Assembly (NCBI RefSeq): GCF_022347785.1
Contig: NZ_JAKRGA010000001.1
Location: 372,001-436,000, forward strand
Direction: 5' to 3'
Source of the DNA: Psychrobium sp. MM17-31
GTDB lineage: Bacteria; Pseudomonadota; Gammaproteobacteria; Enterobacterales; Psychrobiaceae
DNA: 64,000 nucleotides
Of the stretch, positions 58,139 to 64,000 are shown piece by piece. A program made the translations under genes and the position numbers. The notes beneath the pieces are model-generated. The model had not been told where the DNA came from. It was given only the letters and a program-made list of their open reading frames with translations, and made no database searches. Each line of letters begins with the position of its first letter. Position 1 is the first letter of the stretch.

Positions 58139-60634
58139 CTACTTAGTTGCTTCACTACCAACGTGTTGTTCAAGCTTTTGTACCATCTCTGTAGCGATGC
58201 GATGCTCGGAATCTAAAGACAGAACAAACTGAAACGCCATTAGCGCACTTTCAAAAGCCGCGATATCAATAAGAATGCTGCCAAGCTCTAACCAGCCATC
58301 AATGTCCTGTTTAAAAACCTCAAGATACGTTGAATAAGCATCCACAGCTTCATCTTTTAATCCATGATGAGCTAGTAATTGCCCATATAAACGATTTAAT
58401 CCAAGGTTGTTAGTGACTAATGAGTTTAGAAGTTGCATTGCTTTTTCATATTGCTCACAAGCAACCAATACATCTACAAACTGTTCCCGATCCCATTGAG
58501 AAAGCACTGACTCATCAGCACATTCAAATAATTCTGCAGCCTGACTATATTTACTATCCCAAAAGGCACCGTGTGCCAATGCCAGATTTTTAAGATTTTT
58601 AACTTTGATAGGATCTTCTTTTGATCTTGACAAAAACTCAATCACGGCAGTTAATCCTTCTCGATCTTTGTTTTTAGCAAGCTCACGAATCTTATTATCG
58701 ACTCCCTCTAATCCATGCTTTAATTGCGCATACGCATCGACAATGCTTTGATCATATTCTTGATGCTGCTCTTTCATCGCAACTAATCCGTTACGTTCGT
58801 CAGGACTTAATTCTCTATCTCGCTTTAGCAATAGAACTTCTGCCACTCTATATTCGTCGTGCTGACAAAAGTAATCAGTTACTAACTCAACATTCATTGG
58901 TTTCTTGTACGCGTGAATTGCCACTTCAATTCGTTCTCGTGCTGGATTTAATAATGTTTTTAATTGTTTAACGCCATTAACGTAAGCTTGATAATAATTG
59001 ATATTACGCTGTGCTAAATCTTGATTAGATAGAGAGGACGCACTTCCGCCGATTAAAATTTTAGCAAAGTCTTTAAATGCTAATGTTTTAAGAAGCTTAT
59101 CCAAGTAACCAAAGGACTGCTTTATTTTCCGTTCAACTTTTTCTATTTTTTTACGATGAACAATGGATTGCTTTTCGCTAGTATTTTCTAAATAAGCTAT
59201 GTTTGTCGCATCAATCGCTTCTTTTGCTAAAGAATCTATTACATTCAAATCCTTCGAAACCTTGATAAACTCACTATTTAATTGATTCAAATCTCGTCTT
59301 ATATCATTTGTTGAAACACTAGGAATTAAGCATCCAATGGTTTCTTTCGGCGAAAATTCAAAATTAGCCAAATCAAATTCTGAAGTATGTTTATATTCAA
59401 CAAAATCTAACTTAAGTGCATTTTTAGAAAGATTATAGACATTAACCCCTTTGTCTTTCGCGTATTTAGCATGTTTTGACAAGTAATTAGCGGTCAAAAT
59501 TAGAGGAATTATCGTTTCCGCTTTATGGCCAGCGTAAGTCTCGAGCCATTGGCTTTCCCTGCTTATATCAATTTCTCTCTCAGACTCAAAGCTGCCACTT
59601 GCGTGTGTCGATCCATCTGTGCCATAGCACATATCGACCCCAGCTAGTAAAACCTCAGCACATCCCATATCTACTGCTGCAATCAATGCTGCGTTTACCA
59701 CTGTAGGTCCTTCGGTAAAATGAGGTTCTGGGTTCAGTTTACTATCCCATGGAACACGATTTCCAAGATAAGCACTCCTCCCCTTCCACTGAGACATTAA
59801 CCTTGGAATAACGTGATAAGAAGTCAAGAATGTCACATTGGAGGGAAAGTTATAGAGCTCTTTACTCACGTTATAGCTAATTTGTTGAGGGTCAAGCGCA
59901 ATTACGATATCCGGCACTAAGCCTACTTCTTGAAGTTTTCGACTTATTCTCGAAACAGCAATAATCAAAAGTTTATCTTTGTTCTCAGTAACCCACGGTA
60001 AGCAATCGTCAAGCGAGGGCCCACCACCCAATACAATACATGTTTTAGATTCGAACGCCCCGTTGAGCAGTTGAGCTGAGTTGAAGTTAAACGGAGCGTT
60101 CTTTAATTGACACTCTATAAACTCGCGATTTCCAAGCGCTGCACTATTCTCATATACCTTATTTCTATAAATAAAGTTTAATCGCAGTTTTAATTGATGA
60201 TAAAGCTCACTTCTTCCAGCTCTAATTGCACTGCTATAATGAAGCAGTACCGCTTCATTATAGAAATATGCTGCGGCGGTTTCGTGATCAAATCCTTGCT
60301 CCCATTCTTCCGCCGTGCAGAACTTTAAAACCTGTTGCCACTCGTCATTCAACTCAGGACGAATAAGCTCAATATACTCAGAACATTCAACAAACAAATA
60401 AACAGAGTTTTTCGGGATCCCTTCATTGACGATATGCTCAATCAATAAGCCAGAATCTGTGCCTGCCACAACGTGATAGCTATCTTCCTTCCAGAAGTTT
60501 TCAGATAACAGTTGGTTATAGTGCTCTTTAGCACTTTGATTAGCGAATGTGTCGCCATTAATCGAATACAAAAATTGATTTCCAAATTCATTCGACAAAA
60601 TTGGTTCGTCAATGACAGTTTGTTGCGATGACAT
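58139..60634 (-). CDS. maf: Maf-type flagellin glycosyltransferase with TPR tail
   Basis: 831 residues, longer than most Maf proteins. DUF115 core: CIVLGGGPSLDDCLPWVTEN near residue 204, VPDIVIALDPQ, and EVLLAGVDMCYG. The C-terminal 200 residues (AHGAFWDSKYSQAAELFEC, LGLNRLYGQLLAHHGLKDEAVDAYSTYL) look like TPR repeats. Maf proteins attach CMP-linked pseudaminic acid to flagellin Ser/Thr. It heads the minus-strand operon with pseI, pseG, pseH and the acyl module. A GTCAATAAAAA half-site is 20 bases upstream of its ATG. Confidence 0.9.
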   Translation of the reverse strand: MSSQQTVIDEPILSNEFGNQFLYSINGDTFANQSAKEHYNQLLSENFWKEDSYHVVAGTDSGLLIEHIVNEGIPKNSVYLFVECSEYIELIRPELNDEWQQVLKFCTAEEWEQGFDHETAAAYFYNEAVLLHYSSAIRAGRSELYHQLKLRLNFIYRNKVYENSAALGNREFIECQLKNAPFNFNSAQLLNGAFESKTCIVLGGGPSLDDCLPWVTENKDKLLIIAVSRISRKLQEVGLVPDIVIALDPQQISYNVSKELYNFPSNVTFLTSYHVIPRLMSQWKGRSAYLGNRVPWDSKLNPEPHFTEGPTVVNAALIAAVDMGCAEVLLAGVDMCYGTDGSTHASGSFESEREIDISRESQWLETYAGHKAETIIPLILTANYLSKHAKYAKDKGVNVYNLSKNALKLDFVEYKHTSEFDLANFEFSPKETIGCLIPSVSTNDIRRDLNQLNSEFIKVSKDLNVIDSLAKEAIDATNIAYLENTSEKQSIVHRKKIEKVERKIKQSFGYLDKLLKTLAFKDFAKILIGGSASSLSNQDLAQRNINYYQAYVNGVKQLKTLLNPARERIEVAIHAYKKPMNVELVTDYFCQHDEYRVAEVLLLKRDRELSPDERNGLVAMKEQHQEYDQSIVDAYAQLKHGLEGVDNKIRELAKNKDREGLTAVIEFLSRSKEDPIKVKNLKNLALAHGAFWDSKYSQAAELFECADESVLSQWDREQFVDVLVACEQYEKAMQLLNSLVTNNLGLNRLYGQLLAHHGLKDEAVDAYSTYLEVFKQDIDGWLELGSILIDIAAFESALMAFQFVLSLDSEHRIATEMVQKLEQHVGSEATK

Positions 60635-60763
60635 AGCAATCCCTAAATTAAATCGTCAATAAAAAGAGCATACGCCTTTTATGCACAATTGATACCTATT
60701 TAGCCCTTTAAGATTATCGATGATTTCTGTTTGCACTTTAATTGAACAGTAACTAATTGCATC

Positions 60764-60779
60764 GGGCATGTTAATTGCT
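60764..60779 (+). promoter_or_regulatory. Sigma-54 promoter for fliS-fliT
   Basis: GGGCATGTTAATTGCT has GG-N10-GC spacing, a perfect TTGC -12 box and two mismatches in TGGCACG. It is 126 bases upstream of fliS, leaving a leader that holds the 60803 site. Confidence 0.55.
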
Positions 60780-60802
60780 GAGACAGCCAACGTATTACAC
60801 GC

Positions 60803-60816
60803 GTCAATTGTTTGTT
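60803..60816. promoter_or_regulatory. FleQ-like half-site in fliS leader
   Basis: GTCAATTGTTTGTT has one clear GTCAA half-site and a degenerate partner at the 4-base spacing. It lies about 25 bases downstream of the -12 box, the same side as in flrB, fliE and flhA. Confidence 0.35.
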
Positions 60817-60904
60817 ACGCGCCAAAATAAATTTAACAATAGATAGCAAGGCCTTCCGTGCTTAGGTATTATGAAGTTCTTATATCAATTGAAATGGATA
60901 TAAC

Positions 60905-61306
60905 ATGAGTAGACTTTCAATAAATAAATATAAACAAAACAGTATTTCTGGTAGTGCAGAAAATCCGCATCAGTTGGTATCGGCAATTTTTCGTCAATTG
61001 CTTGGCAACGTTGCCGCAGCAAAAGGAGCTATTGCCCAAAAAGATATCGAACAGCGCAATTCACTGATCAATAAAGCGACATCATTGATCGCAGTGTTAG
61101 AAGATTCGCTAGATTTTGAAAATGGTGGCGAAGTTTCAAATAATTTAGCTTCACTATATGAGTATTGTTCAATTTTATTGTTTAAAGCCAATATTGAAAA
61201 TGATGCAGAAAAATTAGAAGAGGTTATTCAGATTATTTTGCCAATAAAATCAGCTTGGGATCAAATTCCATCCGAAGAGCGCACTAAAGTAGGTTTTAGT
61301 AATTAA
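60905..61306 (+). CDS. fliS: Flagellin export chaperone FliS
   Basis: 133 residues, helical: NPHQLVSAIFRQLLGNVAAAKGAIAQKDIEQRNSLINKA is the FliS signature, with LASLYEYCSILLFKANI. It keeps flagellin unfolded for export. It lies on the plus strand, convergent with fliD, an unusual orientation, and overlaps fliT by one base (TAATG). Confidence 0.9.
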   Translation: MSRLSINKYKQNSISGSAENPHQLVSAIFRQLLGNVAAAKGAIAQKDIEQRNSLINKATSLIAVLEDSLDFENGGEVSNNLASLYEYCSILLFKANIENDAEKLEEVIQIILPIKSAWDQIPSEERTKVGFSN

Positions 61307-61635
61307 TGTCGACGCTTAAAGAAGATTTGCAAGCTATCATCGAGCTGACTCAATCAATGTTGCATGAGCTTGAGCAACTGCCACGGCCAATCTGCGAAGC
61401 TTCACAGATAGAGGCGATCAATCCACTTAACCGTGACAGAGACGTTTTAATTTCACAGCTATTTAAAAATTACACGCAAGATGAACTCGCGACAATTCCT
61501 CAAGACTTAGCAAAATTTGCCGCAGTTGATAACCAACTTATCGATATAGCAAATTCTCTAAAACAACAGATGTCACAACAAGTGCTCAATCAGAAAAAAA
61601 ATACCAAAGCCGCTAAGGCATATAAATCGCCATAA
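61306..61635 (+). CDS. FliT-like flagellar chaperone
   Basis: 109 residues, helical, Gln/Leu-rich. Weak similarity to FliT, which binds the FliD cap and FliI; size (about 100-120) and position directly after fliS support it, but motifs are few (NRDRDVLISQLF, VDNQLIDIANSLKQQM). The C-terminus is basic. Followed by a bidirectional terminator. Confidence 0.65.
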   Translation: MSTLKEDLQAIIELTQSMLHELEQLPRPICEASQIEAINPLNRDRDVLISQLFKNYTQDELATIPQDLAKFAAVDNQLIDIANSLKQQMSQQVLNQKKNTKAAKAYKSP

Positions 61636-61660
61636 AAAAAGCGGCTTACGCCGCTTTTAT
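61633..61660. terminator. Bidirectional terminator between fliT and fliD
   Basis: AAAAGCGGC (61637-61645) and GCCGCTTTT (61650-61658) form a 9-pair stem with a 4-base loop TTAC. A-run on the left and T-run on the right make it work in both directions between convergent genes. Confidence 0.9.
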
Positions 61661-61683
61661 AAACTAATACTCTAGGTTCAAAT

Positions 61684-63087
61684 TTAACTACGATTTCCGT
61701 AGTTTGGTACGTTCGCCAATTGAGCTAACGCCCCCTGGCTCGAAGCGTTTAATCCAGCGACCAATGAATCCATTGCATTGTACTGTGCGAACAAGCGCGC
61801 CTCTAATCGTTCCATCTTTTCATTGAATTCCGTTGTACTTTCTTCTAAATCTTTAAGTTGATTTTCATAAGAATCAACTCTTGAATCTAATAAACCATTA
61901 GTTCTAGTATAATTCTCTAGTTTGTCATTAAAAGAAGTTGCGAATCCAGGCTTATCTTTGGTGCCTAAAAAGAAATTTTGCACAGCATCTGCATTTTTCT
62001 CTAACTGCTCATCTAGCTTTTCTTCATCGAAGCTAAGCTTACCATACCTATCTGACGTCACCCCCAATTGACTTAAAGTCAAAGTTTCGTCAGTCGCAGA
62101 CTCATAAGTTGCACTCATCATGTTACGAAGGCTTGAGTTGAGGCTACGAAGCATGGCATCACCGGATAACACTCCACCATTTTCACCTTGGCCACCTGCC
62201 TTACCAACCTGATTGGCAACTTCGCGATAAGCATTATAGGCGTCAACGAACTTCGTTAGTGTTTCTTTTACGACATTATTATTTTCAGAAATGCTGATTT
62301 GTGAGATATCGTCGTCAACATCATGCGCCTTCTTAACGTTAATTGTTAATCCTTGAATTGCATTTTTAAATTCATTCGAAGGACTCGTTAACGTCACGGA
62401 ACCATCGACCGTAATTGAAGCATCTCTAGCTTCAGTTAGCTGTGTTAACTGAGTTGCAGGATCGGTATTTCCCTTATCGAACTCGGCTAATCGACCAGAT
62501 GCTCCCGAAACACTAATATCCAAAGCATTGTCAACTCCAGTATTTTTTGCACTCATGACTAAACGCTGCGCACCATTACTATCAGTAATAATAGTAGCTA
62601 TTGCAGAATCATTACCATCAGCGTTATTAATCTTATCTCGAACGTCTTTAAGTGTATCTTCATCGGTAATATCAACGTCAAACGTTTTTGAACCATCAGC
62701 AGTCGCGATTGAAATAGTGCCAGCACCAAGCGTCTCTTCATTAGTAAAATTAGAGCTAATAACCTTATGTGCAGTCGCAAGATTATTAACTTTCAAATCA
62801 AAATTGCCCACTTGTGCAGACTTATCGGAAGTTACATCAAAGAAATTATCAGCGCCGGAAACACTTCTTTTTTGGAAATTATCTTCAGATGTTAAATCTT
62901 CAAGAGCCGTTTGTAATTTATCTAATTCACTTTTAAGTGTGCCTACTGCAGAGATTGAAGTATCTAAGTTAGTCTTTTGAACATTACTACGCTGTTCGAA
63001 TGGCTGTCTTTCAGCCTGCACCAAACCAGTCACTATATCGTTAACCGGCAGGCCGGAACCTAATCCCGTAAATGAAATTCCTGACAT
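61684..63087 (-). CDS. fliD: Flagellar filament cap protein FliD
   Basis: 467 residues. N-terminus GISFTGLGSGLPVNDIVTGLVQAERQPFEQRS, middle D2/D3 domains and C-terminal coiled coil RVDSYENQLKDLEESTTEFNEKMERLEARLFAQYNAMDSLV are FliD hallmarks. FliD caps the filament and guides flagellin folding. 33 bases after flaG. Confidence 0.96.
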   Translation of the reverse strand: MSGISFTGLGSGLPVNDIVTGLVQAERQPFEQRSNVQKTNLDTSISAVGTLKSELDKLQTALEDLTSEDNFQKRSVSGADNFFDVTSDKSAQVGNFDLKVNNLATAHKVISSNFTNEETLGAGTISIATADGSKTFDVDITDEDTLKDVRDKINNADGNDSAIATIITDSNGAQRLVMSAKNTGVDNALDISVSGASGRLAEFDKGNTDPATQLTQLTEARDASITVDGSVTLTSPSNEFKNAIQGLTINVKKAHDVDDDISQISISENNNVVKETLTKFVDAYNAYREVANQVGKAGGQGENGGVLSGDAMLRSLNSSLRNMMSATYESATDETLTLSQLGVTSDRYGKLSFDEEKLDEQLEKNADAVQNFFLGTKDKPGFATSFNDKLENYTRTNGLLDSRVDSYENQLKDLEESTTEFNEKMERLEARLFAQYNAMDSLVAGLNASSQGALAQLANVPNYGNRS

Positions 63088-63120
63088 TTTAAATCTCCAA
63101 AAACGCTAAGCTCAAAGCGA

Positions 63121-63537
63121 TTAAGCTTGAGAATTGATAAAGTTACCTGCTGCGTCAGACAGTTTAGCAACCAATTCTAACACTTCTTCCGAAGGGTATT
63201 GACGAACAACTTCATCTGATTCTCGATCGATTACCTTGATTACATCGCGACCAGACTCTTCATGAACACTAAATTGCAATCCTTTATTTAAGCTACTGAC
63301 GAACTCTTGCAATTTTTCAGCCAATACTTCAAGCTGCTCTTTAGAAACATCTTGATTTGTTAATGAATTTGCTTCTTCAGACTTTGCAACTACTTTCTCT
63401 AGTTTTCGCTCATTGGCAGCTTCAACACTCTCAGTTTGCTGATACGAGCTAACCATATTTGAATTGGATTGTTTTACTTTCTCAACAGCTGACAGCGATG
63501 ACAATTGTTGATTAGCAATGGATGAATCAATATTCAT
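63121..63537 (-). CDS. flaG: FlaG protein
   Basis: 138 residues from ATG 63537. The C-terminal domain GLQFSVHEESGRDVIKVIDRESDEVVRQYPSEEVLELVAKL is the FlaG fold. It influences filament length in relatives. GTG 63543 is in frame, but AGGA lies seven bases before the ATG, so ATG is chosen. It lies between flagellin and fliD. Confidence 0.93.
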   Translation of the reverse strand: MNIDSSIANQQLSSLSAVEKVKQSNSNMVSSYQQTESVEAANERKLEKVVAKSEEANSLTNQDVSKEQLEVLAEKLQEFVSSLNKGLQFSVHEESGRDVIKVIDRESDEVVRQYPSEEVLELVAKLSDAAGNFINSQA

Positions 63538-63621
63538 TTTCACTTCCTCTTCATATTGTTCACATGACTAGTACAACTTACATGTTGAATAAATTAGGTT
63601 AAGTTTACCAAGTTTCTATAA

Positions 63622-63655
63622 CCAAAAACACCGTTGCTGATAAATCAGGCAACGG
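63622..63655 (-). terminator. Intrinsic terminator after flagellin
   Basis: On the minus strand CCGTTGC-CTGA-TTTA-TCAG-CAACGG can form a stem of about ten pairs with one bulge, followed by TGTTTTTGG. It lies 75 bases after the flagellin stop. Two further inverted repeats (63669-63699 and 63699-63720) lie between it and the stop codon. Confidence 0.8.
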
Positions 63656-63730
63656 CTGTTTATTATTTTCTCCACAAAGGATAATTTTAGCTGTGGAGAA
63701 GCCCGTCATTTGACAGGCTTACATCAACCA

Positions 63731-64000
63731 TTAACCTAATAGACTTAATGCTGCTTGTGGTAACTGATTGGCCTGTGCAAGAATCGAAGTACCAGCTTGT
63801 TGCAGAATTTGGTTCTTAGTCATTGCAGCAGTTTCAACAGCGAAGTCAGTGTCACGAATTCGGCTACGAGATGCTGATACGTTTTCTTGAACATTAGCTA
63901 AATTAGAAATAGTGTGTTCAAAGCGGTTTTGAGTTGCACCAAGTTTCGCACGTTCAGAATCCACAGTAGCGATAGCAGCATCAATTGTAGCAATGTGCGC
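63731..64000 (-). CDS. Flagellin, C-terminal end (runs off the window)
   Basis: The last 89 codons of a flagellin gene. The C-terminal D0/D1 sequence [63 protein letters not shown] is diagnostic. The reading frame stays open to the right edge (codons [17 protein letters not shown]), so the start lies outside. It is the presumed acceptor of the glycan made by the island. Confidence 0.95.
   Translation of the reverse strand, partial: AHIATIDAAIATVDSERAKLGATQNRFEHTISNLANVQENVSASRSRIRDTDFAVETAAMTKNQILQQAGTSILAQANQLPQAALSLLG

Noticed and set aside
60635-60904. CRISPR or other repeat array
   Set aside because: No direct repeats at regular spacing here or elsewhere in the window.

Overview
The window is 64 kb of a gammaproteobacterial chromosome. 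It holds most of a polar-flagellum and chemotaxis locus plus a flagellin glycosylation island. Gene order (flrA-flrB-flrC-fliE to fliR-flhB-flhA-flhF-flhG-fliA-cheYZAB-motCD-parCP-cheW), moderate GC and protein similarity to Shewanella and Vibrio families point to a marine Alteromonadales species, perhaps Colwelliaceae-like. That placement is inference, not a database result.

Region by region (most genes on the minus strand, so transcription runs right to left): (1) 1-7.5 kb, housekeeping: the start of maleylacetoacetate isomerase, tyrR, secF, secD, yajC, tgt, queA. (2) 7.6-17.3 kb, chemotaxis and late regulation: a DUF2802 protein, cheW, the polar-array positioning pair parP/parC, the stator pair motD/motC, cheB, cheA, cheZ, cheY, fliA. 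(3) 17.2-35.7 kb: polar number and placement (flhG, flhF), export apparatus (flhA, flhB, fliR, fliQ, fliP, fliO), switch and rod (fliN, fliM, fliL, fliK, fliJ, fliI, fliH, fliG, fliF, fliE). (4) 35.8-40.7 kb: flagellar master regulators flrC, flrB, flrA, with a methyltransferase gene wedged between flrB and flrA. (5) 40.9-60.6 kb: the glycosylation island. It has a complete pseudaminic acid pathway split over both strands (pseB, pseC, pseF plus; pseI, pseG, pseH minus), a large Maf-type flagellin glycosyltransferase, two GT2 glycosyltransferases, a smaller Maf-fold protein, a PhyH-like dioxygenase, a CBS-methyltransferase fusion, a radical SAM protein, a class III aminotransferase, and a tightly coupled acyl module (acyl carrier protein, SDR, AMP-ligase, LuxE-like and LuxC-like proteins). 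(6) 60.9-64 kb: fliS and fliT (plus), then fliD, flaG and the 3' end of a flagellin gene (minus).

Reading the parts together: FlrA with sigma-54 would start the cascade, FlrB/FlrC would switch on middle genes, and FliA the late genes. Good -24/-12 elements are visible before flrB, fliE, flhA and fliS. Palindromes related to the published FleQ consensus (GTCAA-N4-TTGAC type) lie upstream of flrA and just downstream of several of these promoters. The island probably builds a nonulosonic acid carrying extra acyl, amino and methyl decorations, which Maf transfers to flagellin.

The most unusual content is the LuxC/LuxE/AMP-ligase/SDR/ACP module translationally coupled to pseH, and the small plus-strand cassette with the CBS-methyltransferase fusion, radical SAM enzyme and class III aminotransferase. 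Several starts were moved from the longest open frame to better-supported codons; these are explained in the entries.
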